From Deroplatys truncata (Eukaryota; Arthropoda; Insecta; Mantodea; Mantidae): a stretch of DNA of 64,000 nucleotides. The notes below the pieces were generated by a model that searched no databases, had not been told where the DNA came from, and worked only from the letters and a program-made list of their open reading frames with translations. Location of the stretch: assembly GCA_030765065.1 (NCBI GenBank), contig CM060983.1, positions 229,295,528 through 229,359,527 on the forward strand, in the 5' to 3' direction. How positions within the stretch are numbered: the stretch's first letter is position 1; every line of letters begins with the position of its first letter. Position numbers and translations under genes: made by a program. Below are positions 21,240-33,239 of this stretch, one piece after another.

Positions 21240-22920
21240 CGGCGACAGCAGCAGGTTTTTAATTTAAGATTCTGTTATATACAGAAGAAAAACTCACCTC
21301 TATATTATATTTTACTGTAATTAGAAAGTAATTTGAGCTACACCGATCGCTATTGCAGATTATGAAAATTGATCATTTTCTACATATCTACATACATGCA
21401 TGCTGTATAGATTGAGAGTGGCAAAGTCGTCACATGTATTATAAACATTATGCTCCGTATGTTAAATGTAAAAGGTGGGAACATTTTAATAACACAATTA
21501 ACTTGTTTGGGCGCTGATCAAGCTGCATTTTAGGTTCCGATCCCAGTTCTACCAGTTGTGGACTTATTAAATGCTAAAGTCATGCAAGTGGTTTGCTATT
21601 AGGCGCGCCTGTAAACAACTGACGCATGCTCTAATACAACGTGGTATTCTCCGCTTCGAGTGAACTGTCACTTGTTACATGCTGTTTAATTGGCAGTGTA
21701 ATTAACGGAATTCTACTCCCCAGCGCTGTTAAAACGTTTCAGGCTGCAATTTTTTGAATCTGGAAAAAAAATAGGTTACGGTTACTTTTCTGTCTTTTTC
21801 CCTTCTCTTCAATTATTTTACTTTCCTTTGTTAGTACAACGTGAGCGACCCCACCTGGTGCAGTTATGTTTGGATGGAGATAGAATTCGCAATATGCACT
21901 TTGTTCTGGAGAATATTATTTATCAGCGATTCACATTGTCAACGCTTGTAATAAATATACTTGTACAGTCAAGAAGAAAATATTCTCATCAAAATGTTAT
22001 TTCGAAATCTCAAATTTCGTAATAATGACCGACTGAAAAGGAAAATAGGGATTGGTATCCAAGCTTGTGCACTCAATAGATCAAATCAAGCATGACTTTG
22101 TTGGGAAAATGCGCTAGGGTGATAGTTAATAGTAAAGGAAAACAGAACTTAAAATAGAGAAGTTTGTGTGTATATATCGTAAATCTGCCAAGAAAAAATA
22201 TATTAATTGAAAGTGGTTTCATATATTAATTTGTTCCAGGATCATTAAAACAAATTCTGCACTGCCTAATATTAGTTATTATTTGTTTTAAACGATTCAA
22301 GGGTTGTTTGAGTTTATTCCAGGTTATATTATATCACAACAGAATGAGGACTTCAATTCTGATAACAAAACCATAGGTTTCGCTAAACTTAACCAAAACA
22401 TGAGGAAAGAAACAGTCTATAAATAATGCTAGAATTCAGGAGAATCCTTGAAAGCTTTTTATCAGTCAACTGCTTGCTGAATATCTTATTTCAAGGTAAG
22501 CAGAAATAATTTTAAACGAAAAACTATTATCAAATTGCGTGACGAACTTCTACTGAAACAAATGCCAGCTAATCTGCATTGTTTACTTTAATCAGCTCTG
22601 TTAAGGGAGGCCTGTAATAATGACTTTACTAGATAAAGATAATTTAAATATTCAAATTTGCTGAAAGTGTAAGCTATAAAGTCTTACCGTAAAGTGAGAT
22701 GCGATGCGAGTACACACAGTAACACCATCTTATTGGAGGAGGCGTGGGCTACGTTCCGGCAAGTCTGAGCAGACTGTTTGATCAGCCGGAAGTATGTACC
22801 TACTTAGGGTTGATAACTCATTAGTACATTTAGCAACAGACGCATAGGATGTTAGCACGCGGATGAATATAAATGTTGTTACATCCGACTATAGTCAGCA
22901 CTTGACCTTCACTTGCCCAA
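21240..22920. other. No recognisable gene
   Basis: AT-rich sequence with short frames only. I could not match it to any other repeat in the window. Confidence 0.45.
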
Positions 22921-22924
22921 ATAT

Positions 22925-23695
22925 AGAGAAAGAACAATCGGCGCCCCAACATTCGCTAAGAATTGTATTTCATCCGAGATTTACCGGAATTAACGTTTTG
23001 AGACTCTCGGGTGTGTGTCTATGAACAGCACAGCTCAAAAATGAAAACTCGGTTAATTACCGAACTGGTATTTAGCTTCAGGTCTTCCGAAGATTCGACT
23101 CGAAGCTATTGAACAAAGTCCACCACCATCACCCTAACTATCCTTTAGACAGCAAATTGTTCGTCGTTTTTGATTATCTCAAAAATAACTAACTGTTTTG
23201 ATTAAAATACGATATGTTTAATAGATTAGCATAGAAATAAAATGTATATCTTGAATTTTCTAGGAATAGCCTATGAAGTCCTCTTCATCCCGAATGACTT
23301 TTGAATAATTGGTAAACTGTAACAGATAGACGAAATCTTACTACACAAAAAATGTAGATCTTGTTAAAGCTTACAATTTATGACAAAGATTTTTGTGACC
23401 CTGACCGTTTCCGAGATATTCTTTGTTATTGGTTTGAATTTTTAAATACTTGTACTTTTTCCAGGCGGTATGTTCTTATTCGTTTTTCTCGTGGTTATGC
23501 AAAGAGCATGGAATTTCAAAGACGTCACATAGAGATCCCCTTTTTAAAAATCTGACTATCGCCTTGTGTACTCCATTGTTCTTATACTTACAATGAAACG
23601 TGTAAATGTGTATTGAAACCTTATCTCGATTAACAAGAATAGTTTGTAGAAGAGTGATTAGGGAAGGTCATATGAATGCTACACATCGAATTTTT
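22925..23695 (-). repeat. R1 repeat, diverged
   Basis: R1 order is preserved in minus orientation: TATAGAGAAAGAACAATCGG-like start, GTGTGTGTCTATGAACAGCAC, AATAAAATGTATATCTTGAA, and the end GTTTGTAGAAGAGTGATTAGG. The frame at 23361-23555 is incidental. Confidence 0.75.
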
Positions 23696-23699
23696 TTGT

Positions 23700-24005
23700 T
23701 CGCTTTGTTTTTAACTTAACGTACATAAGCGAACTTTGGTTGACATTTTTCAAAAGTGGAATTTCTTATGCTTTTTATTCTTAATTATCTTTACTTGAGT
23801 AAACATGTAGCAATTTTATGTCAGAAAGTTTTAAACCTCGTCACTCTACCTTTTAAATAAACATCTGTGTGCACGTATAACCTGCATAATATAACATGAT
23901 TTTCGTGTATTCAAATTTCGTTACACTTTATGGTGTTGAAAACGTTCTACCCCGAAATGCAAAATAACATTTGAATAAGATTTCCTTAACACGATATTGC
24001 ATCAG
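23700..24005. other. No recognisable gene
   Basis: AT-rich spacer between R1 and the large inverted repeat. Confidence 0.4.
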
Positions 24006-24009
24006 GTCT

Positions 24010-26440
24010 GACTCTTATGCTAGGCCTAAGAGGAGATCTGTCGAGATCATACGTTTTACTCGTTCGTTTCATATGGTAGGTACATCATGAGATACAGCCC
24101 AGCTCGTTCGAGGAGCAGCAATATACCGAAAGTAGGGTTAAATGGTGATACACGGGAATACATACTAGCAGAGCTGCTTGAAAGAGGACTGGCTGAAGGT
24201 TGGTTTTAGGAACAATTTACCGTTCGTTCTGAGACGGATTGCATTGTACGCTGTTCGACGTATGTACACATGATGTACAATGTAAGAACTGTCTATGATT
24301 GTATCCATTTATAACCCAACCTAACCTGTTCTAACGCCAAGCCACGCTAATCTAAGTCAACCTAACCTTACATTTCGGTAACATCCTGTTTACATTTCAC
24401 TTACACTGGTTAACATTTTGTTACATTTCTGTAATATTTGGTTATATTTGTTTACATTTGCTACATTTCTGTTACTAACCATCATCTCATCAACCATTCT
24501 AATCTAACGTAACCTAACCCAGAAGAACTATCATCGTTTAATTGGAGCGCCTGTAAATACCTAAACGGATCCATACATCAGCTAAACGACATCTTAAATC
24601 AGTAATTTTGGATGCTTTTATGAGCATTTTTCACGTTTAAGGACATTTTCCCCCAATGTTTTACAGACCACCCTTTTGCAATAATTTGACGTGTTTTAAC
24701 AATATGTTTATACTTTTACAATCAATTTCCCCCACCTTCTGTACACTTGTGTATGTTCAAGCGATATCATGGGGAGGAAGGAGGATAAGTCGAGTAAGGT
24801 TTACAGTCTTTCTGAGAGATATAGAATTAACCTAACCTAAAGCTTCTTTAGTGGAATTGTTGCGCTTTATTGAAGTTTATTTAAGAGGTTAAATGGGTTT
24901 TATACTGAAGTAGTTTTAGTTTGGAGTTCGTTAGGCGTATTTTAAGTACTTCGTGGTATTTTTTGGGGGCGATTTATATAAGGTTAATTAGTGTATCATT
25001 AACTCTATTTATGTTTGCTGAATGGCGTCTCTCTTCTTTTAACTGGGTCCAGCACTATAAGTTAGTCTAGTAGAAGAGTTATCGCCTTCCACTTCCTTAT
25101 TCTTCTTTCTTCATCATGACATGTCTGCTGCAGTTACTGAGTCTTTCCTTACAGCAACCCACCCTTAAACAAACATCACCACCATTACAGCAGTTATTGT
25201 CCACCAAGATAACCACAACCAGACAAAGCCTCTCATCTCTATTCTATACTGTTATCGTCTACCCTGATATGGTACCAAGCATGGCAACCTAACTTACTAT
25301 GCTAACTGCCCTATCATCACTCATCTTCACCCAGATTAACTTAAGCTAGCCTAATTTAGACCATCGTCTCATAATCTACTCTACGCTATCATAACCTAAT
25401 TCAAAGCCGTGCTAACCTAGCCTGAGAGGTTAACCTTCCTATAATCACCCCACGTGACAGACTTCACCCAGATTAACTTAAGCTAGCCTAATTTAGACCA
25501 TCGTCTCGTAATCTACTCTACGCTATCATAACCTAATTCAAAGCCGTGCTAACCTAGCCTGAGAGGTTAACCTTCCTATAATCACCCCACGTGGCAGACT
25601 TCACCCAGATTAACTTAAGCTGGCCTAATTTAGACCATCGTCTCATAATCTACTCTACGCTATCATAACCTAATTCAAAGCCGTGCTAACCTAGCCTGAG
25701 AGGTTAACCTTCCTATAATCACCCCACGTGGCAGACTTCACCCAGATTAACTTAAGCTAGCCTAATTTAGACCATCGTCTCATAATCTACTCTACGCTAT
25801 CATAACCTAATTCAAAGCCGTGCTAACCTAGCCTGAGAGGTTAACCTTCCTATAATCACCCCACATGACAGACTTCACTCATACACGCCTAGTTGACTCT
25901 AAACCATGTTAACTTAAGCTAACCTGACGTAACCCAAGCTAACTTAAGACTACCTTCACACCAGCTAACCCGTCCAACCCAATCACCCCAACACAACCTA
26001 AGCTAGCCTAACCTAGACCTTCCTCTCGTCAGCCAACCTGTCCTGCCATTATTTAACCTTAGCCGATTCCATCCATGTAAACATAGTCAACTCCCAGAGC
26101 TAAGCTAACGTAAATTGTCTTCACAACGGCTAGCCTATACTCTAATCGCTTAACCTACCACAGTCTTCATCCATGTTAGCCTAGACCCCTCTTATCGCCT
26201 AAACAGCTCCTTGCATAAGTAATTATGAGCATTTTTGTTATGTTTCTACGATCTTTCGATAATTCCGTACATTTCCCCAGTATTTAGTGCATTTTACAGT
26301 GATTTTGAGTACTTGTTGGACTTTTTCCAGATGTTTTGTCAATTATATACGTTAATTAGTGTATTATTAGTTTTACTTTGAGCTTTGTTTAAGTTTGGTG
26401 GATATTGTCTCTCCTCTTTTACGATGGCTCGGGATTCCTA
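24010..26440 (+). repeat. Left arm of a large diverged inverted repeat
   Basis: Read on the plus strand, this arm shares its block order with the reverse complement of 27076-28690. Shared landmarks include TCGTTCGTTTCATATGG-like sequence, ACATTT/TTACATTT-rich stretches, GAGCATTTTTCACGTTTAAG, GAGGAAGGAGGATAAGTCGA, the CACTTCCTTATTCTTCTT block and AACCTAATTCAAAGC. It also contains CCTAA-rich runs and a fourfold 137-bp tandem. A second partial repeat of its interior occurs at about 26200-26440 (CTCCTTGCATAAGTAATTAT). It is non-coding. Confidence 0.75.
25328..25875. repeat. 137-bp tandem repeat, 4 copies
   Basis: The phrase CACCCAGATTAACTTAAGCT begins at 25328, 25465, 25602 and 25739. Copies are nearly identical, implying recent amplification. 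The first three carry the E-box palindrome CACGTG near their ends; the fourth has CACATG. The units lie inside the left arm and have no fourfold counterpart in the right arm. Confidence 0.95.
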
Positions 26441-27075
26441 GATTGTTTCACGCCTATGAGAAATTGTTCCACAATTTACATATTGTAAACCACTCTGAGC
26501 TATCCTAGAACACCCTTTACAAGTCTATATATCATCCACTTTTCTTCCCCATTGGAAAAAAGGTACCTTCAGCACGTAAACAAGCACAAAGTGCAGCACG
26601 ATGCGGTGCAGAGCGGTCAACCATCAGATAACCGTTGTTATGGAGATGATGTTGATGACGGTGTTAATGGTGGCAGTTGTGGTTGTTTTGTGGATGGTTG
26701 ATGCTGCTGATGATTGTAGTAATAGTGCAGCGACGTCTGTAATGATGGTGGTTGTGGTAGTGATAGATTTAGATGCTGATGTAGGCTCTTTTTATTTATG
26801 TTGGGTTTTATTTTATGGTAAAGTCATGGAGTTGATGGTTGTGATGGCGGTTTTGATTCATATTGACTTTTTATGGCGGTGAGGCGACGGTTATAATGGT
26901 TATAGTGAAGGCTGCATTAGTGATAATGGTGTTCGTTACTCTGGTGATGGTGGTGTTAGTGATCGTGACGTATTCCGTGGTTACGCAGAAAATGAGCATA
27001 AAAGTACATCAGATGCCTGTAACAGCGTACAAAAGAATCGAAAAGTTGCAAAAATGTAAATATCGGCGGTAAAGA
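26441..27075. other. Spacer of the inverted repeat with GAT/GGT-rich tract
   Basis: From about 26600 to 26970 the plus strand is rich in GATG, GGTG and GTGATG steps, a degenerate microsatellite. The two overlapping frames here (26601-26882 and 26863-27072) are Val/Met-rich products of that composition, so I do not call them genes. Confidence 0.6.
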
Positions 27076-28690
27076 TATAAAAAATAACTATGAAAGCAGA
27101 ATACACTTAATGCCCATAAAAGTGCTGAAAATCACAGCAAAATACACAAAATACAGTAAAATGCATCAAATGGCCATAAAAGAACACATCTTGACCATAA
27201 AATGCGGTGAAGTGCTGTAAAAAGGTAAAAGCATAGAAAAATGAATTGCTGAAAAGTACAAAAAAATCTTAAAACGCCGTAAAATGCTGATAATTACTGA
27301 TGCAAGCAGCCGTTTAGGCGCAAGGACTCATTAGGGTGATGAGAGGGCGTCATTTAGACGATAAGAGGTTAGCTTAAGTTAATATGGCTGAAATCAGTTT
27401 AGGTTAGATGATGACAGAATAGGGTAGCTTGTTAGGTTAACATAGCTTTGAATTAGGATAGTTTAGGCTATGACAAGGTAGAACAGATTATGACGGGATG
27501 GTTGCGACTGTTGTTTGTTTAATGGTGGGTTAATGTAAGGAAAAACTACATCCAGCAGACACGTCATGATGAAGGAAGAAGAATAAAGGAAGTGAAAGGC
27601 GGTAACTTCTAGTGCTGGACCAAGATAAAAGAGGAGGGACACTTTACAGCAAATATAAATAAAGCTAATAAAGTACTGATTAACCTTATATAAATCGAAA
27701 CAAATGCCGAAAAAATACCATGAAGTACTTAAAATGCGCCTAATGAATTCCAAGCCACAGTTACTTCATTATAAAGCCCACAATTAAACCCATTAAATAA
27801 ACCTGAATAAAACGTAACAGTTCCTCTAAAGAAACTTCAGTTTAGGCTAGATTATTTTAATTCTATATATCTGAGAAAAACTGTAAACCTTGTTCGACTT
27901 ATCCTCCTTCCTCCATATGCTACCGTCTGAACATACAGATGTTTACAAAAATTATGGAAACGTATAAAAATATTATGAAGATACATCAAATTACTGTAAA
28001 AGGTGAAAAACTGAAAATACACCAGCACAAAACGTAGCGAATTAATGTGAAATATATCAAAATACTGAAAAGCGTTATAAATTCCTATAAAACGTAAAAT
28101 TACTGGAAAACTAGAAAAAATCTGTAAAACCTGAAAAAGGATCCTTAAACGTGAAAAATGCTCTTAAAAGCATCCTACATTGCAGATTAACGATGTGGTT
28201 TAATTGATTAGTGATAGAAATGTGATCGAAATGTAACAGAAATGTGGACAATATATCCATATGTAACCAAAATGCAACAAAATATAACGAAAATGTAACC
28301 AAATGTAGCACAAATATACCTAAATGTAAGGTTAAGTTAGGTTAGATTAGCATTGGATGCAGTCATCATAGGAACCTCTTATGTTATACATCGTACACAG
28401 ATACGTCGAACTACGTACCCCACAACGAACGTACATACGCACATATACTGCTGTCTGCCTCAGAATGAACGCTAACTTGTTCCTAGAACCAACCCTAAAC
28501 ACCTTCAACCCCTCTTCACTAGATCAGCTTTCCTATACGAGTATTTCGTATCTCTCCCATGTATCACCATTTCACCTGTGCCAGGATCCCTTCAACTATC
28601 CTACTACTATACCGAGCTATGGTTCATATGCCCTCTCGTTAGTATTCGCTCGTTCGACAGTTTACATCATAGCATTGTTGTAAGGCGTAT
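27076..28690 (-). repeat. Right arm of the large inverted repeat, with phased A-tracts
   Basis: The reverse complement of this arm aligns with 24010-26440. From 27118 to 27181, A-tracts of 3-4 bases start at 27118, 27128, 27139, 27148, 27158, 27168 and 27178, and similar spacing continues to about 27284. A second phased stretch runs from about 28029 to 28170. Such helically phased A-tracts are known to bend DNA. The minus-strand frame 27463-27753 and the plus frame 28381-28683 fall inside the repeat and are not supported as genes. Confidence 0.75.
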
Positions 28691-29620
28691 TTTTTCAGCG
28701 TATTAAGACAAATGCCATGTTACTGCGTTTTCAACTCGTTGTACTTTTGTTACGGTCAAAACTTGTTACTACATTATGATACCGAATTCAGTTTAGTTAC
28801 GTTATCATTTGCCATTACCCTAGGCAAAACATATTAAAATATAAGAATATCACACAAACTTTACGTACCCTTTCGTTTAGAATCTCTGTAAGGGGAAAAA
28901 TCCACTCAGTCATATGCATGAACATTTTGTTAACTAAATATTACAAATTGTAAGTATATAAATAATACAATAACTTAAATAATCATTATTCTTTAAGGTC
29001 AAGAAATTGCACAACTGTCATTAAATAAATTATGTTCCTACCAAACATTAAAACAATTAAAGGTTAATTAGTCAAAAGTTGTTACTTTATATTAATGTTA
29101 TATACAAATTAGGTGTGCACTTCTGAAGAAACAACAACAATGTTATATGTATTTAAAGTTTGTTTTGTTTCAACGAGGTGTAGCTTAGTAAACTCGTGTA
29201 TCAGTTCGGCAATTAATAAAATCTGTAATAGAAGAAAAGGATACTTTAATGTTTTACAATACCAAATCTCAAATAGTATAAATATATATTAAACTAAAGA
29301 AACTTTGCTTAAAAGTACATTCAAGAACATTTCAGCGCTTCTTATTGATGAAATGACATTATTATTATCATTTCGTTTTGTCAACAATAATCGCGAAGCA
29401 CTTGTTCTGATAAGCTCCTTCATCCTATTTCAAGGAAACATTTTCAGTTGTGCCGTTCACCCCATACCGGAATGTCACGTGAAACAAACAATGAGCCTGG
29501 TCACACTGGCTGATGCCCAACTCGCCGGTATTGACGAGCATCAATTTTATGGTCGAAGACATGATGGTACAAACTTATGACCAAAACTCGTTCGATGGAT
29601 AGGTCTACCTAAGAGCCATT
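28691..29620. other. No recognisable gene
   Basis: AT-rich sequence. The frame at 29305-29580 (91 codons, plus) is open but matches nothing I know and ends before the Tc1-like element. Confidence 0.4.
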
Positions 29621-29625
29621 AAATA

Positions 29626-30938
29626 CACTGCCGCTTGTGAAAATTGCAACACCAAGAAGGAAACGCATGAATTTAATAGCGCAGGTTAGGTGCATGACAA
29701 TAACAAATCTATACATGACCTTTGAGCCCTAATATTCAGTGTTTGGTGTGGCCTCCATGCGCTGCAATTAGAACTGCTATACGCCGTGGCATTGAATCAA
29801 AAAGGTTCTGAATAAGTCCCCGAGGGATTTCCCTCCACGCAGTTTGTATTCGAGCCCACAAATCCGTGACGCACCAGCTGCCAACCAACCATATCCCAGA
29901 CATGTTCGATGTCAGCCGAACGTGCAGGCCAGGGAAGCAATGGTACCCGTCGCTCTTCGAAGAAGGCTTGTACATTCCTCGCAATATGTGGCCGGGCATT
30001 GTCCTGTTGAAATGTGCCTGTGGAGATGCCTGAAGCAGGGGGAGTACCTCAGGCTCTACAACCACCGTTAGGTACCGGTTGCTGTTCAAAGTGCCCTCAA
30101 TTCGTAGGAGGCGAGATCGATTGTTGTAACCAATGGCGCCCCAAACCACCATACCTGGTGTTTGTCCGCTATGCCCTCAACAATGCAGCCCTCCAGGCTG
30201 CGCTCACCACGGTACCGCCGGACACGTATGCGGCCATCACTGTAGGACACGTTGAAGCGGGACTCGTCCGAAAAGACTACATTTTGCCACTCAGCACCCC
30301 AGTGACGGTGTTCACGTGCCCATTGCAGTCGGAGGAGCTTGTGGTTTCTGGACAATGGAAGCCGACGTACTGGCATGCATGCAGCCAGTCCAACCTGCAG
30401 CAGACGGCGACGAACCGCTGATGCAGACAAGTTCACACCTGTTGCAGTGCTCCAGCGTCGAGCCAACACTGTGGATGAAGCTGTAGGTCCGTTTTAGCCA
30501 TGCGGACAAGATGACGGTCATCCCGTGCTGTGGTCATGTTCCGTGGTCCAGTGCCCGCTCTTCGCTGCGTACGACCTTCATCTATCCACTGCTTCCACAC
30601 ACGCATCACTGTCGTAGCAGCATGCCCTATACGAGCCGAAATGTCACGGTATGACAAACCCGCTTCCCGGAGACCCGTTCGAACTCCCTCACATGCCAAT
30701 ATAGCTCCATTTGACGTCGACGAGGTATACTGGCACTTACTTTATTGTTTCCACCTTGTTTGACAGCTCTGCACCGACTAAACTGGGCGCAACACTGACC
30801 AGCTCTGCTCGGCCTACGTGTACCCCATCTCTCTGCAAACCTAATCACTTATTGCTTGCACACTCTTCTACACTTCCACAAGTTTGGAGTTATTTGGGAA
30901 ATTTTTTCTTGGTATTGCAATTTTCACAAACGTCGGTG
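29626..30938 (-). mobile_element. Tc1-like transposon with both ends, 1313 bp
   Basis: Both ends carry inverted repeats with TTGTGAAAATTGCAA followed by YACCAAGAA, and TA dinucleotides flank the element (29624-29625 and 30939-30940). The length is typical of Tc1-like elements. The transposase lies on the minus strand. Confidence 0.93.
29736..30700 (-). pseudogene. Tc1-like DDE transposase, frameshifted
   Basis: Reading on the minus strand, an N-terminal HTH frame (30433-30699) contains LREAGLSYRDISARIG and VMRVWKQWIDEG. After a frameshift, 30086-30469 carries the second HTH and the first catalytic Asp in NVVFSDESRFN. The frame 29736-30152 continues with PGMVVWGAIG-like sequence, but the second catalytic motif, FQQDNARPHIARNVQ (about 29990), and the glutamate region IEHVWDMVGWQL (about 29900) sit in a different frame from it. 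The DDE residues are all recognisable, yet at least three frameshifts preclude a functional protein. The many plus-strand frames over this region are shadows. Confidence 0.92.
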
Positions 30939-31196
30939 TATTTACCATATGGCTGGATTCAAGGTTTCTCTTCTCGACGGTATTTTAAAATTAGCACTTT
31001 TAGTAATGTTGCGACCCTTTTACGTGCTTTATATTACTTTACTTCACTTTGTAACAATTTACTCTCTTATACTTTTCTGTGAGGGGATAAACACATCAAT
31101 ATTTCATCGCTTGCGTCTAAGCCAAGCGGCATCAATCCTCTTCAGCAGGGCATTTCGATCCATTCTGCGCTTTTCTCACGTATAATTCACGTAGTC

Positions 31197-31351
31197 CAGA
31201 GGTGGCGAAAACGTGCTTCGCGAGTTATTTTGACTCGCAGGCGCAGTTCCCTCTCTGCAACCGTCCGTTTGATTTTCATATGCTACTGAGTGATGTAGTG
31301 CGGGTTGCATATTTGGTGACTCGCGGAAGGAAGTCGTTTTCGCCACCCTTG
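31197..31351. mobile_element. hAT-type MITE, 155 bp, with perfect 8-bp target duplication
   Basis: The element begins CAGAGGTGGCGAAAACG and its right end, as complement, begins CAAGGGTGGCGAAAACG. ACGTAGTC flanks it on both sides (31189-31196 and 31352-31359). An 8-bp duplication with CA-R-GGTGGC ends is diagnostic of hAT elements. There is no coding sequence. The perfect duplication implies a fairly recent insertion. Confidence 0.93.
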
Positions 31352-31599
31352 ACGTAGTCTGTTAAGGTACAGGTCCATCGTCTTAAACGTTTGGCCACGC
31401 GGAATAAATCTCAACTCGTAATGCCAGTACCAGTGTTGGTGGTCAACTCGCGTGTCGTATAAAGCTATAACTTAGGATGACATGAGCGGATGCATCTCCA
31501 CCGCTGTCTTTACCAAAGACCTTTCCTGGCAGAAAACATTTTGGTAACATTTTAAATAGTTGTATCCGGTAAAAATAACAACAACAAAGACAGCTGTCG

Positions 31600-31870
31600 T
31601 CGCCCTTAACGCTCCCTATATGACCCATGATCTTCATTCCACAAAGCGATGGCTGGACCCATTTCTGAGGTGGAGGCGGGCAGAATCCGTTACCTCCGAT
31701 CACACTGAATGAAAGGATCTACGTGAGCTCCGAAGCACGTTGTAACTTGGGGATATTTCACATGAGCAATCAGAAGTGAAGGAGTGGATAGGGCCAACTT
31801 TAAATCGTCACCCCAGAGCCGGGAATCGAACTTTGGATCCTCGGTAAGAGAGCCGAAAATGAAGCCCTAA
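31600..31870 (-). mobile_element. Probable third tRNA-derived SINE type
   Basis: On the minus strand a tRNA-like head includes a B box, GTTCGATTCCCGGCTC, near 31830 and a plausible upstream TCTCTTACCGAGGATCC stretch. It is followed by a body of about 200 bp containing GTGCTTCGGAGCTCACGTAG. No target duplication was found and the 3' end is uncertain. It could instead be a decayed tRNA pseudogene with unrelated flanks. Confidence 0.45.
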
Positions 31871-32535
31871 AATCACCATAGTAAAATATATGTAACATTA
31901 CGTCCTGCTTTAAGTCTGTGTAGACGGAGCTCTGAGCCCCGGGAAGTTAATACCTAGCCCTTCTGTGTTAATATAAATGTTATAACACCCCCCCCCCCAG
32001 TCAAGAGCAACGTCGATTACTTCAGTTTCCACATTATCGAACATCAGAGAACCTGCTTCAGTTTCACTAACAAACATCTTCTCGTTTGCTACGCTGCCTT
32101 GTTCTCGAGCTTACTAGGCTCGCACGGGTCTTGCCTACACAGTCGCGCAGCACACGACAGCGTCTCGTTGCTAGGTTACGCAATTTTGACCTATCGTGGA
32201 GCTTGTTTACTTCCCTAAGAATTGCTTTCGCTTTTGTGTTTCACCTTTTCACTGTAGCTTAGCTATATTCCTATTTCGCCTTTTAAATACAAGCTTTTTC
32301 CTTCCCAATCACAACTTAAGCTTCCTACCATTTTGAATTATAATCTACAATAACATACAATTTACCTCGTGCGTTGAATGTTTATTTTATATTGAGGCTT
32401 TTTGTTATGACTCTAATTAAACTCTTACCTTAAATTTTCATTGCTTTAAATGTTTACGACGGTTCCGTTTACTACACAATTAATTTTTCTGCTGGATATT
32501 TTGCATATTTAAGTGGCGCCAATTCATTTCCTTGT
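31871..32535. other. No recognisable gene; poly-C run
   Basis: A run of C residues lies at about 31987-31999. The rest is AT-rich without a supported feature. Confidence 0.45.
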
Positions 32536-32539
32536 GACG

Positions 32540-32886
32540 TAACTTTTTTGCGATTGATTTAGTTGCCATTTCTGAGATATCCGTTATTAATGATACGAAT
32601 TGTTCATTACTTGGTCATTCTTTTAAAGTCGTGTCAACATTCAGTTGTTTCTCGCGATGTCATGGAAACAGTATGGAATTTTAAGGTCAGCATATAGCGT
32701 CCAGTTGTTAAACATTTGACTATCGCTCTTCTCTTTGTATCTATAACGAAATGTATAACGTAGCTATTTCTGCAAATGTTCATTCGGATTAAAATACAAT
32801 AGAAAAATAAGCTTTAGTAAGAATAGTTTGTACACCTACTAATAAGCGATAGAGGGTAGAAAAAGTCATGTGAATGTAACAAATCA
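32540..32886 (-). repeat. R1 subfamily-B fragment
   Basis: The segment from CATTTCTGAGATATCCGTTA to GGTAGAAAAAGTCATGTGAA matches, in minus orientation, the R1 variant seen at 42652 and 54870, including the block with TTCTCGCGATGTCATGGAAA. Confidence 0.75.
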
Positions 32887-32923
32887 ATTTTATTCTCAAT
32901 TATACCATCCTTCGATTAACATT

Positions 32924-33226
32924 GTCGTCCTCCGTGGTGTAGTGGTTACCATGCTAGTCTCCAGTTCCCAAGGTAGCGGGTTCAAACCCGGCGGAAGGCG
33001 ATGGACCTTTTCGGGCGTAAAAATCCTTAGCATGGCTTCTTTCGGAAGGGAAGTAAAGCCGGGAGTCCCTTCTGTAGATTTACGGCACGTAAAAGAACCT
33101 CAAGCCTGATAAAGAGGCCTCTTAGCAAAATTACCGATCTTTCACGCCCAATATAGAATGGGACACTAAGGGTCATAGCAGTTAAAGAGCGTCCACAAAT
33201 AAAACTCAATTTAGTTTAATTTAATT
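32924..33226 (+). mobile_element. SINE family A copy with 13-bp target duplication
   Basis: The head starts GTCGTCCTCCGTGGTGTAG, with the A-box region GTGTAGTGGTTACCATGC and the B box GGTTCAAACCC. The tail is AATAAAACTCAATTTAG. TTCGATTAACATT flanks the copy at 32911-32923 and 33227-33239, giving exact boundaries. It is the cleanest copy of the family in the window, inserted just beyond an R1 end. Confidence 0.95.
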
Positions 33227-33239
33227 TTCGATTAACATT

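Noticed and set aside
24300..26200. Telomere or subtelomere
   Set aside because: CCTAA motifs are scattered and degenerate, never a clean (CCTAA)n array, and the region is embedded between ordinary transposons.
26601..27072. Two overlapping Val/Met-rich frames as a membrane-protein gene
   Set aside because: They arise from a GATG/GGTG-rich degenerate microsatellite.
28381..28683. A 100-codon plus-strand frame
   Set aside because: It lies within the right arm of the inverted repeat and is not preserved in the left arm.
32924..33226. tRNA gene
   Set aside because: The A and B boxes belong to a SINE with body, tail and target duplication. No cloverleaf with a proper acceptor stem is formed. 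The same reasoning applies to 4362, 8009, 11994, 16050 and 55885.
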